Shown piece by piece: positions 23,131-34,983 of a stretch of 64,000 nucleotides of DNA. The notes beneath the pieces are model-generated. The model saw nothing but the letters and a program-made list of their open reading frames with translations. It did not search any database and was not told the DNA's origin. Made by a program: the position numbers and the translations under genes. The DNA lies in assembly GCA_036674765.1 (NCBI GenBank), contig JARVKI010000025.1, forward strand, positions 248,001-312,000, written 5' to 3'. Origin of the DNA: Seiridium cupressi (lineage: Eukaryota > Ascomycota > Sordariomycetes > Amphisphaeriales > Sporocadaceae). Each line of letters begins with the position of its first letter. Positions within the stretch are counted from its first letter, which is position 1.

Positions 23131-23717
23131 AAACGGAATGAAGAGTTCAGTAACATAAGTTTCCTTTTGCTGTGCGGATTATTGGTCCTGTTGTAGTTTG
23201 ATTTACTGGTTTCTCCGATTGATTATGTGCTCAAGTTTGATACAGATATGATTTATCTCCGAACGACAACAATTTTCTCTGAGAATGTTCTCGCGTTGAA
23301 TGTTTTAGGTTTTCGAACTGCCAAGGCAAATATTGTTCTCATCAGGAACCAATCCTCATGCGTCAGTTCGGTCAACAGTCACGACCATATATCATGTCAC
23401 ACGGAGCAAGTTCCAAGTTGGGGACTAATCTGGGACTGTTGCCCCAAAGTACATAGACTGAATGAAATTCACGCTACGTACAGCGCGATCCCAACAACTG
23501 TATCTCCATGACTCGCAGCACCCTGGCACGACTCGTCAACCTCGGCATAACTTTATCATCACATTTACAGCAGTTATTAGTCCGTATTTATTGGTTGCGC
23601 ACCCCCTGAATCGGGTTGATGTGTATACAACACGGAACTTTAGTGCCGGAAAGGCTATGTAAGGCCTCTTCGTAAGCTCTTGAGAAATTTCATCCAGTCA
23701 TATCAAGTGAATTGATT

Positions 23718-24114
23718 TCATAAACTCGACCAAAATCCTTGCAACTCATTTTGGAGGAAGGCGGCATCCTTGAAATGAGATAATTTGAAACTACCAGGAA
23801 TTTGTGCTTGGAACACACCGTTGGAGTCATACTGGGTGACGACCTGGTTGGTTCCGCCCACATCCTCGACCCCGTAACTTGCGAAAGGATGTGCCTCCCG
23901 TACCTATGATATAGGAAGCGCTACTTGATATCAGCGTCACGAGTTTTGGCTTTGGCTTCCACCGCTCTCTTTAAAGAAATATCCCTAAATTTAGTTATTG
24001 ATTTTGAAGGACTTGGATGACACGTGAGTGCTATGATGAAGCATCAGAGCAAATAACCTTAACAACGGAGTGATCCAGGAGGGTTCTTGCCGAGACCGAA
24101 TCGTAGCCATTCAT
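23718..24114 (-). pseudogene. Small coding-like remnant or unresolved two-exon gene
   Basis: The final 180 bp (minus) read as protein-like sequence (HPFASYGVEDVGGTNQVVTQ, then FKLSHFKDAAFLQNELQGF) ending at a stop at 23718-23720. Upstream an ATG at 24114 opens MNGYDSVSARTLLDHSVV, but that frame stops after about 28 codons. Between them another frame has RAVEAKAKTRDADIK followed by TAG. I could not find a splice pattern that joins all three. I do not recognise the family. It may be a degenerate gene or a true gene with unusual introns. Confidence 0.3.
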
Positions 24115-25810
24115 GATACAAACTATATAGGAAATAGACAGCGGGCTACGGTTGGGTTCCGTTTGATTTCGTGTCGAACAACGGGACAATATGGGTGCAT
24201 TCCAATTGCAACACAGTGCAGATAATATATAATGGACTGTTTGTACTGTATCAGGACCTATCTGTCCACCCCACAGGTTCTACCATGTTGCTCTATAACC
24301 TGTGCATTGAGACCATTGAATGCGTTGGAGATCCGCCAATGCGTATCAGTCAAAACCGTTCCATTTCCTCACTCGAGGGTCCGACAACAGACTCGTCATG
24401 TTTAATCCGACCACTTTACGTGTGCTGGCCAATAAGGCACTATACTTGCCTTTGCTCTCTGTCGATAACACCTCATACGTTCTATTCCACAAGTCTATAC
24501 GTGTCTGGCATATATAGATCTAGCACCAATACGCACCAGGGGATCCACGATTTGGCGGTCGCTTGGGGGAAGAGCAAGGCTTTAACCCTCGAAGACATAT
24601 AACATTGCAATTCGGGATGCTTTATATTAGTCTGGAACTTGATACCTTTGTATCACGCTTTGGGCGCGATGAGTTGGTCGTGAACCACGAGGGAAGTTAG
24701 GAACGTTATGCCGGAAACCAGAGCCGCTAGCTATATGACGCGAACAGAACCAGGGAGCACTTGGAAGGGGAGCAGCGAAAGGAACCAATAGCCTCGGGCG
24801 CCACCCTGATCTGCAAAGCACAAATTTGGATTACGTGTTTCGGTTCCAAGGGCCTACGCCTTGTAGCCCTGGCCACGTCTGATGGAGATATGATCTAGAA
24901 ATAGGTGCGTTGGAAATTTGCAGCATGTCCCCCAAGTCGAAAAACAAAAGTCCGGGGTCGATCCGGCTCGCCGGGACCAGCATGCGCAGAAGCACGAGGG
25001 TCCCTTGCACCGATCCCAGCACTCCCAATGCCCAGCGATCCTACATGTACATGTATATAAGAGAACGGACGGTATCTCCGCTTCAACTCCCGTAACCTAG
25101 GTCGACTATATGCGCGACAAACTCCTCCTAGCAGCTCATGCAGAAGAAGATGTTGCACTAAGACGAAGCGAAGCATTCGTGAACTTCATGCGCACATTTG
25201 TTCGACATTTAGCTGTCCAGCCTAGACTGCAAGAAGCTGTCACAGCAGTAGCGTATGCGTTCGTGAGGTAGGAGCGAATGCGTGTGCACAGTACGTTGGA
25301 CTCGGGCGATATGATCAAGGTTCAGTAGACTGGTGATAGCCTGGTCGGCGGGTTCGGTTTGTGGGGCCCGCGTTTATAGTTTCCTAGAATTGAAGCCGTG
25401 CGCCTGGCGCTTGCTAGATGGTGCGACGGCTGATTTGCCCAAGGCTTGACCACCTGCATATGGGATCCGCTACCACGAGGACATCAATTAATGCGAAACA
25501 TTTCGCTCATGCGAGCTCATGCGAAAAAATCCGAGGCATGGGATATACCGAGGATTTCTCACGTGTTTTTTATCGTTATCAGTAAGCATCGTCCCCTGAT
25601 CCTTACTTTTACTTCAAGCCTTTCCACATCAATGGGGATGTGCAGCGGGAGTGACACGTCGTTTAAAAACGTCAATGCTTTCCTACAGGGAATGCATCTC
25701 GCTGAGTTTAGTGTGTTGTTTTCCGTAAAAAAGAATACAGTTCCTCTCGTTTCACCTTCATCTGGTCTACACAGGCTTTCTCTGACTCATAGGCCATTCG
25801 TCCATTCGAA
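24115..25810. other. Intergenic; upstream region of RGS-LOV gene
   Basis: A TATA-like GTATATAAGAG occurs at about 25051-25061, but no gene follows closely. The frames present have no recognised domain. The last 300 bp are pyrimidine-rich and likely form the leader of the photoreceptor gene at 25811. Confidence 0.4.
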
Positions 25811-28559
25811 ATGATGACTCTTGACTTGCTGACGCCCAGATCCTCCACCATCATCAGTACTCATGCGTTCCAAGAGTTTCACAACGATAGACCCTCGTCT
25901 CGGGAGAGTCGGGTTGATGCCGAACACACGCGGAAGCCGAAAAGGGATGATGTGCTTGAGAGCATAATCCCACGGCCCGGGGCGACCCGTGCTATGAACT
26001 CCAACCAACAATTCCTCCGTGAAAACGAAAGTGCTAGTGGTGATGGCCGTACTCATTGTTTGTCGGAAAACAGCCATTTGAAGCCGAGGAGTTTCAGCTC
26101 AGGCCCAATTTCGGATGCACTGCCCACCAGGGAGGATGAGGAGAGCAACTTTGGTGATTTTCCACCGTCACTGATGTCAAGCTTCAACAATCCGGTCAAC
26201 ACATCTGAAAGCTCGGCGCCTAGTCCGGAAAGGAGAAGTACACGGTCGTCCTCCAGAAACGGAGTTCCGGTTCCAGCCAGAAGATCATCGCGGGCTAGAG
26301 GCCACAAGAATGACAGAAGCAGCGACGTTTCAGACCGAGGCGATCACGACAGCGAGGTGTTTCGGGGTATCACCGCTGCAGAGGTTGAATCAGCTTACAA
26401 GCTGCTTGCGGCCACCGAACAAAGCAATTATGGAACATCTAGACATTCACGAGAGCCGTCAGCGCAGACTGACCGTTCTGCAACACCGCCACCGATCGGC
26501 CGGACTCGGCGGAGGGCCGACAAAGCGCCTGAAAATAGCGACACAGCACAGAGCTTGAGGCCCACCACACCCGAGACTGCTGTATTCCTGGAAGAAGCAC
26601 CCCCATTGCCCAGGAGAGAGAGCCAGGCGAGCTTCGGGAGCCATAGGTCCCAGAAAAGCCACAAGACACGATCCCAACGTGTGGATACTCGAGGTTCTGT
26701 TCCCGAGCAACTTCCATCGGCTCGCGAATCCAGTCTACTTCCACCAGGAACGAGAAACAGCAGTAGACCGCGATCGAGAAAGGCCCGAGGGAAAGAATTC
26801 GACGACGTCGAAGAGGATTTAGGCCTGCGGCCTCGCCACGTAAATGAGAGTTATGAGAGGAGTAGCACTCACAGGCGTAACAGCATTAGGACCAACACTT
26901 CATCCCACCGCCCAGTAACCACAGCTAAGAGGATCTTCGGCGACGATGCGCTTTCCGTATCCAAGGGGATTTCCACTGATCGACGCAGTATAGTCAGCCA
27001 TAGCTCATCAACTCGCCTCCCGGACTTCTTCAGTTACGGGATATTTCAAGTAGTCCTTCACAATCCCGCGACTGCACACCAGCTCTTGAAGTTTAGCGAA
27101 AGTCGTGTTTGCAGTGAGAACATAGAGTTTCTGAACAAGGTAGGTGACTATAGTATTCAAACTTTTACGGTTTTGCCTTCTGGGTACTTACTGACAGGGG
27201 CTGAAAACAGGTGGACGAATACCAGAAAGCTTTAGGCAACCTCACCACTGTCCTAGGCACAATTCACAAGGACTTCATGTCTCATGACTCAGATTTCCAA
27301 CTTGATGTGCCCCACGATGTCATGAGATCTGTATATAAGGACATCAAGTCATTGGCTAGAAAGACTATTCCAAATATGGAGACGCTCTTTACGGACATGC
27401 AAGCAAGGATAGAGGAGCTTGTTTTCTCGGACGTGTACCCGCGGTTCGTCAGGCACCAGCTAGCACTCAGCGCGACACAAGCGCTGGCAAACGACCGCCA
27501 CCGCTACGCCGGTCTGGGTGACTGCTTCTGCCTCACTAATCCCAAGTGAGTCGACACCCCTTCAGTCCTCGTCTTCGGCTTTACTGAAAATCAGCAGCAA
27601 AGCCGACAATCCCATAGTCTTTGCCTCGGACGGCTTTGTCAAGGTGACCGGATATGGCCGTCCCGAGATCATCCCCCGGAACTGCAGGTTCTTGCAGGGT
27701 CCTCAAACAGACCGAGTCCCTATCAGGCGGCTCAAGCAGGACATACGCGAATCTAGGGAGTCGGTCGAGCTAATACTGAACTACAAGAAGAACGGCGATC
27801 CATTCTGGAACTTTTTATATGTCGGTACGCATCTTCAACCTCCAATGATGACATGATTATAGTCGACACTAACGGCAGATTCAAGCTCCCCTGTACGATG
27901 AAAACGGAAAACTTTCATTTTTCATTGGTGGACAGGTGAACTGTTCGACCACGATTCACAGCAACGCCGACATCATGAAAGTCTTATCGTTGAGTGCCTC
28001 TGGCGATGCACAAGATGAGAACAAAGAAACAGCAGTACAAGCTCCACAGAGGCACGGCGCGCTTCCTTCGGCTCGGAAAGCTTTCCTTAAAGCATTCGGT
28101 GTACGGGTTGAAGAAGCCAAGGCTCCGCTCGGTCCAGCAGGGATGGAGCACAAGGTGCTGGGTCGAATGGAGGGACAGGACTTGGACGCTCAACTGAAGG
28201 AGTTCTACACGGCATATTCGAAGTACCTCGTGGTTAGGGCCGATAACTTCGTCATTGCCTACTATTCCGAAGGCGTCTTGGAGGCGCTGAACCCGGCGAA
28301 CAACACGGCTCTGATCACTGGCCAGGAGGTGTTCCGGTTCTTCCGGCAGAACATGGTGGCCAAGGAGACGGACTACCGCAGTAAAGTTCGCAGCGCTGTA
28401 CGATCCGGAACCCCGATCAGCGTTGAGCTGCGGCTGCAGACGCGCCGAAGTGCGCGATTCCGTGGCGACGAGGTATTTGCGACGCACTGGACTCCACTCA
28501 AGGACGAGAATGCCGAAACGCACTGGGTCGTTGTCGCATTGGCGTCAACTATGTTTTGA
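25811..28559 (+). CDS. RGS-LOV blue-light receptor (RGS, LOV and C-terminal PAS-like domains)
   Basis: This is a flavin-binding photoreceptor fused to a regulator of G-protein signalling. Three GT-AG introns (27140-27210, 27546-27597, 27825-27885) give a continuous 854-aa protein. Residues 1-400 are disordered and Ser/Arg/Pro-rich. The RGS-like domain begins at about 404 (LPDFFSYGIFQVVLHNPATA) and crosses the first intron. The LOV domain starts at about 558 (DNPIVFASDGFVKVTGY). The photoactive cysteine is Cys584 in PRNCRFLQG, where the canonical motif is GRNCRFLQG, and the domain ends with YVAPLYDENGK and FFIGGQVNC. Residues about 710-854 resemble a second PAS fold. Fungal RGS-LOV proteins are known to bind membrane phospholipids in a light-controlled way; whether this RGS domain acts on a G-alpha is not shown by sequence. 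Confidence 0.92.
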
Positions 28560-30625
28560 GGCAGCGTCGCTTTCGAGAAACTCGGCTCCGTGGGTTCACT
28601 TGGAGCTAGCAGTGCGATCTTCAACGCGGAGTTCCACCTGTGCGGACTCAAACATGGCCCTGCCGCACGTCGTGTCCATGTTGTCCGTACTGTCGTTCAA
28701 AGTCGCGTCTGTGAGTTGGAAGTGCATGTATCCACTGACAAAGCCACTCTTAGTGCATTAGCTAGCTAGCGAGGAGTACCATTAGTGTTCCAACGCACTG
28801 ATCATTGCCTCCAGCGGCCGTCGCGTACCGTAATTCAGAATTACAGCGTGGTTATCGAAGTTCGCGAAGGACCGAACCGGACCGGAGGCATGGGCTACGG
28901 AAAACCCCGCCTAATTAGCAAGCCAGGAGTCTCCATTGCCTTGTTCTACCAATTGAATTGGTGATTCCTGATGCAAGCTTTTTATGTTGACTGACATGTC
29001 GGGTTGCCAATCTGCTAGTTTAGCGCTTGGCAACTGATAGATAGCTCCAGCAGCATCCACAGCTAACAGCTTGCGGTACCTCGCTGTACAAAGTAGCGCA
29101 GTCTCATGAGATACCGCATTTTGAGAGTGGATGACACGTGCCATGATTGGCCCCATCAATATAATATATTATGATTAATTGTTTGCTGAACTGTAGTAAG
29201 GGAACTCCCGTTGCCCTCCATCAAATATTGCACGTATCTCGGCCAGAGAATTCGTGAACAGCACTGTTTCTGTCTGCCAGCCATTGTGAATAGGGAGGCA
29301 CGCCTGATTCAGTGGCATACAGTCCTCGTTTGCCGCTCAGATATCAACGAGCACCGTGCCGTGTAAGCATGCAACACTTTCCAGAGTTCCAATACTGAAC
29401 TTTACAGTATTATATCCATGGAACTTCGATGATTTGTACATATGAGCGTCACTTGGGCGTGGTCTCGTTTGGATCACCCACCGAAATTATTCATACCGTT
29501 AACGGTAGATCACACCATTAGGGTAATTTCCCAACTACTTATGGTGCCGGATTTCTCCTTTGTTACTGGACTAGGAAGCTGTGGATTCGCGACTCCCTCA
29601 AAAGCAAAATATTCTCCCCACCATGGTGCACATCTATCCCTCTCGATATAAGTGTTATGTCCGTGGCTCCGCCCTTAAGCAAGAGCTCTGCCGGTGTTCC
29701 TCTGAGATGAAAGAAGGAACTAGTTCGGCAAGGCTGTTTTCTGTCATGGTCAGTTCTTCCGCACTTCACACAGCGTGATTCCTGTACATAGCACTCTCAA
29801 ACATGATATCTGACATGACTGCTGCGCTTTAAGATTGATCGAGATATCTAGGGTAATATCTCTTCCCATAATTTCTGTCCTGCGGGGAAAGGGGGCAGTA
29901 AATATAATCTTGGGCTGGTAGGTCCATAACTATTAAACAGCAAGATGTGCCTCGACCGATTGAAGCTGGGGCTAGATCTTATAATGAGGGAAAAACATTG
30001 TAACAAAACCTCAGTGGGACTTACTGGTAGATGTTGGAAAGAGTTTAAATATTTTATTTTAGTCTTTACTTCCTGCCCTTTAGTCGTCAAGTCGCTCGGC
30101 CTTCTGTGCACAGAGTGGTATGTTTCCTGTAACCTCATGCACACTCTGAGCACCGCTTTCTGTCAGTAACTCTAGGATGTAGCTCGCGAGGCTCCCCCTA
30201 ATTCTGGCTTGCTAGAAGTTCGAGCAATCTAGAACGCCGTTGCAATGTCCTGCACCCTGTAGTGGCTGTTCGGTCACGGCATTTTGACGAGACCTAATTA
30301 AGAAATTGAGAGACATGGGATTGCAGTTCCGTATCATTGACCAATGACAAAGCCGACCCCTGTGACATCTGTACACAGTTGTGCACAGCACTGTGTGGTA
30401 GGGTAGCCGCTCGCGTGATTGACCCTCTACACAGAGGTGCACATGGCAAGGCTCCAGGATGGGGTAGTATGACCCTGCTTGTTTTGATGACATCAGGGAT
30501 TATAAATAGTGGACATGGGTATTTGCTTATGCTTCCATGATTTGACCAACGCCTTCCTAGTACGAGGAGCGTAGTGTACACAGTTGTGTAGCTGATTGTG
30601 ATTGGTCCAAAGGGTGCCCCACTGA
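28560..30625. other. 2 kb intergenic, no gene recognised
   Basis: Open frames are short and of random composition. Around 30350-30440 the motif GTGCACA/TGTACACAG recurs several times in both orientations, which may be a local inverted-repeat or protein-binding patch near the zinc-finger gene. Nothing else stands out. Confidence 0.4.
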
Positions 30626-30820
30626 AGATACAAAACCTGTAGGACTCTGGCGGACGAAGTCGCTACTTTTTCTTTCCTTTCACATGGCCAGTTCGTATCC
30701 TTGAAGTCAGCGGAGCCATTACAGAACGATCCAATATACAGCTCGGATGATTCAGTGTCGCTGAAATCGAGACACAACCACGATTCCAACGGTACCCGAG
30801 ACTCGAACGAGGTCTACAAG

Positions 30821-32321
30821 ATGGGAGAGAATAGTGTCGCTACGATAGGCTCCACTGCATTCGACACTACCTCAAAGCTCAAGCTGAACCCCAAAAGACG
30901 GAAAATAGGACAAATATGCACGGATCCTGCGGGAAGTGACGAAGGAATCAATGAATCACTCGACAAGTCCATGCCTGGAGCCATAGCCCCGGCTCCAGTG
31001 GTGGCGTCGAGCGACGCAGTCTCAACACTACGGCACCCAGTCGATGCTGTAGGCTGTACAGAAAACGACAGGTTGTTCCATCTGCGCGAGGAGATGCTTT
31101 CACATGAGTCCCGAGTACAAGAAGTGCTTGAAGATACAGGTCATAATTTCTGGGATGACGGTATGTGATAAGAGGAGAAGAGAACATCGAGCCCCATATG
31201 CCCATCCACTTAGCCCGCACCAGACCAAACCCGCACTGAAATTCGGATTACTCGGGCTATAGCTAATCAGCTGACACATCAAAAATAACATAGTGCATTG
31301 GAAGTCGTGGGACTTTGGCCGCATCATCGAACAAGACCCGTCTATTCCGCTCCAGTTCGACATAGACTCTATTAACAGTACGGGTTACCTGCCTATCACG
31401 GGCTATACGCTTGGTGACAAGCCATCGCCTTCCATGTGTCATAATGATTTGCAGACTTCCACAGCTGGGCAGCAATTGGAAGGGGTCGAAGTGGTGCTGC
31501 CCGTGGGCGATGAGCTTGGCGCTGACTCCTCGGCATCTAAGAATAGTGTGCCACCGGTTGTGCCGCTAGACTTGGGTATCAATGAGACAAGTATTTCAAG
31601 TTCTGCGCGAATAGGGAAAGATATACAATGTATACCTCAGGTCATATTCGAGTCTGAAAGACTTCAAAACACCATTAAGAAAAGAAGCTGGGATGGTTGT
31701 GACTTCTTCCATCAGGGAAAAGTGAACGACTACAAGCTCTTGGACAATCAGGAACCTTGCACAGACATCAAAAACGGCGAAGAACGGATTTTAGCTTGTC
31801 CTTTCTACAAGAAAAACAGCAGCAAGTATCAAGAGTGCCACAAGTTTGGGCTTAAGCGAATCAAAGACGTGAAGCAACATATATACCGCAAACACAAGAG
31901 GCCAGATTATTACTGCCCAAAATGCTTCGATGAGTTCAATAATCCAAGAGGCCGCGATGATCACGTCCGTGGAAACAGCTGCGCCAAACGCCAGAGTCCT
32001 CACTCAGATATGATCTCGGAAGACGAAAAGAAGAAGTTGGCACAGTGCTCTGCACGAAGCAAACCAATAGATGAACAATGGTACGCAGTGTGGGATCTGC
32101 TATTTCCAGGACAGCGAAAGCCTCAGTCGCCTTACATGGAGGATGGGGGCCAAGAAGTCGTGCATCGAGTCCGATGTACCTGGAATGAGCAGCGATCAGA
32201 GATCATCAGAAGTGTCATGAACGAGTTTCCCGAGTCAACAGTTACCTCAGACACAATTTCACGAGCAGTGGACTGTGTCTTCGAACGTCTTGAACAACAA
32301 CTATTTCTCCAATCTCTTTAA
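30821..32321 (+). CDS. C2H2-like zinc-finger protein
   Basis: It is probably nuclear. One intron (31161-31293) joins FWDD to VHWKSWDFGRII, where the spliced Val codon spans the junction. From the first in-frame ATG (30821) the product is 455 aa. Coding-like sequence continues upstream without a stop to about 30627, so an upstream exon may supply the true start. Residues about 245-340 hold the metal-binding region: LACPFYKKN...ECHKFG, then DVKQHIYRKHKRPDYYCPKC, then RDDHVRGNSC. This Cys/His spacing is the degenerate C2H2 array found in many fungal proteins. The N-terminal half is acidic and Ser-rich with a basic NPKRRK patch (a possible nuclear signal, before the start used if that start is wrong). 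No target is known. Confidence 0.72.
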
Positions 32322-32617
32322 ACTCCGACCCGAAACCCAAACTACTACGATGAAAAAACTGGCTACGCTAGCTCATCATAGACATAGCATCAGTGTTAGG
32401 ATCAACAATTGTCTGCGTAGCAAAGCTTCACTCGCCTGGCATCGCATATAAAGTTCTAGACTGTAACTTTGAGTCTGTTCCAAGTGAATAGTTCTTGCAT
32501 TGTATCACGTCAACTAACACTTGGGATGAGCTTTTTGCCATCAATTTGAATTAGGTATTAATATTAAGTTTGTTTAAATATTGACAAAGAATAGTTAAAT
32601 AATCACGATGGCTATGA

Positions 32618-34983
32618 TTAGATACCGGAGTCTTCCTGCACAATGGATTTGCTGTCCTGATGGTTGTTCCACGCAGTGCAGGTGTCTTCCAATCTGTCGG
32701 TATCGACTGTACTCATGATCTCGCTTTCGCGCTCGATAAATTGGAGGGCGAAACCCTCGCTAGTGTGCCAGCCCTAAGTAAAACGATTAGCGCATCATTT
32801 GTTGATGGAGGAGAAAGGAACTCACAATATGGCAGTGCATCAACCATGCACCGGGGTTATCCGTGAAGAAAGCCACAGCCAGGTAGCCACCGGAAGGCAG
32901 CATAGCGACGTCTCTTCGTGGCGGGTTATCCATGTTCAGTGTGACGGAATCGTCATATGAACCGGTGCCCTGAGCTAGAATGACGAAGTCATGTCCGTGG
33001 AGGTGGATAGGGTGAGCGACGGTCATTGTAGTCTCGATGACAAGGTATGTCCAGACGTTGGCTTCGTCCAACATGATAACGGCATCAGACGTGGCGAAGT
33101 CACCCTCGTCGTTCTCAATCTGGAGCAACGAAGGGTTACCCCAGTCGGTAATCATAGTCGTGCTGTTCAAGAACCAGCGCAATCCACCGGATTCATAAGG
33201 AGCTACCTTTGCGACTTCGACAGTTTCGGTGGACGCCAAGCCAACAGTCCACGGAACGACTGGGACCAGGTTGGCGGTCTCATCATCACAACCGTCGGTA
33301 TAATCGTAGCCGGTTGTGCTAGGCACGGTAGTGGAGCGATCATAGTAGATGATGCCCTTGATGTTGGTCTGTTGTGTGTTGGTCGAACAAGATGCCTGAG
33401 GTATGGCGCGCATCCAAAAGCTATCAGCAATGTGGCCTTGATCCGCAGTGACGATGACATCATAGCGCTGACCTATAGACATTCTCGTTAGCGGCATGTA
33501 TGAGTTGGTGAACCTGGAGTGAATCTGAGACATATGATCATATGCTCATGGCAACGAGGCATACAGAATTGCATTGATGAAGATCTGGTGGATGTTGATG
33601 GTAGGGGAGTGGTGCATTAAGGTTGGGCAAGGAATGAGAAGAAGCGCTTACCATTGCCAACGCTCAAGACTGTGGTCTCGTATGGCTCGATAGGAACAAG
33701 ATCGCTTGAAATAACTTGGAGGATGTGGTTGTCGATACTGAACTTGAACGTAGAATCTATAGCACCACTGACGATCCTGAGCCGATACGAAGTACCAGAG
33801 ACGAATGTCGTACTCCATCGCTCTCCGACTTGGTCCTCGGAGTCATCATCTCCCCAAACATTCACACCATTAATTAGGCCATTGTCTTGGTTTGGAGGGC
33901 CCCGTGTCTCCGCCTCCACGAACAGTTCGTCGGGGGTTTGATGAGTCCAGTCGTTCAAAAATACAACCCCCATGTCCTCATCGTAGTTGGCAGACGCCGG
34001 GCCGTTGATGACGATCGGGCCAAAGACACCTGCCCATGCTTGGAGTGCAAAGTGTGAGTGATACCAGGTAGTTCCGTATTGTGTTGCCCTCCATTTGTAA
34101 GTGATACTCTCGCCGGGCGCGGTAGGGCATTGAGTGATGGATGAGACACCATCCTGGTCATTGGTGTAGTTTTGTCGAATTCCGTGGAAATGAAGCGATG
34201 TTCCATTGAGAGAGTTGGTCAAGGAGTTGGTAACATGAACGATGACGTTGTCGCCTGGTCCTGCGTTAGTCGTAGCGCGGGCGGCTATCAAGAGCTCGAC
34301 ATACCCCAGTCAGCAGTGATCTCAGGCCCAGGGATGGAACCATTGATCGTTATGCCATAACGATCCACCCCATCGGGAGAGTAAGTGCCTTCGACAACTT
34401 CAAACCAGAACTCGCGAGTTACCCCCGTGTCAGGCACTTCGTTGTAGTAGTCCGTGTCAATAGAATAAGGACCCCATTGGGATCGAGTATTGGCAGTATT
34501 ACCATAAGTCGTTGTGGTTGCGGATGCGCTAGCTGAGCTTGATGTTACAGATACAGACGAGCTGGCTGTCGAGCTACTTGTGGAATTGCTGGTTGAAGCA
34601 GTGTAAGTTGAGTTGAGACTTGCTGTTGAGTAGCCAGACTGTGAAAGGCTTGTGCTTGTCGGGCTGCCCGAAGCTGTCACGCCGCTTGCTGTTGAGCTGC
34701 CTGGGTATGACACTACGACGTTGGTTGAGCTACCTGAGTGTGAGCTGCTTGAGGCTGAGACAGCATATTGTGACGAGCCACCTAAAGCTGAGACGGCATA
34801 CTCTGACGAGCCACTGAAGTTGGGTGAAGCACTTGCCGAAGTAGTCAGTGAACCTTGAGTGCCAGTTGGAGCAGTATTAGACGAAAGAGACACAGAATGA
34901 GGAATGCGACAGGCAGCGGTGGCACAAGATGGGAGTAACAGAAAGGCTCCCAAAGCCCCAGTAGAGATGAACGAAATAAACAT
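32618..34983 (-). CDS. Asco-laccase (multicopper oxidase) with Ser/Thr-rich N-terminal extension
   Basis: It is a secreted copper oxidase of phenols that uses O2. Introns at 32774-32825, 33473-33651 and 34255-34304 give 694 aa. The ATG at 34983 opens a signal peptide (MFISFISTGALGAFLLLPS); an earlier frame start is TTG. Residues about 24-165 are Ser/Thr/Ala-rich with an imperfect repeat (SSEYAVSA, SSQYAVSA), probably O-glycosylated. All four copper motifs are present: HFHGIRQ, WYHSHF, HPIHLHGHDF and HCHIGWHTSEGF (His640-Cys641-His642). The residue after the last Gly is Phe, a position linked to higher redox potential in laccases. The C-terminus EDSGI matches the DSG(L/I/V) plug of asco-laccases. 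A role in phenol, melanin or lignin chemistry is inferred only. Confidence 0.95.

Noticed and set aside
24171..24602. 143-codon plus-strand frame
   Set aside because: Does not start with ATG, has no domain, and overlaps AT-rich promoter-like sequence.
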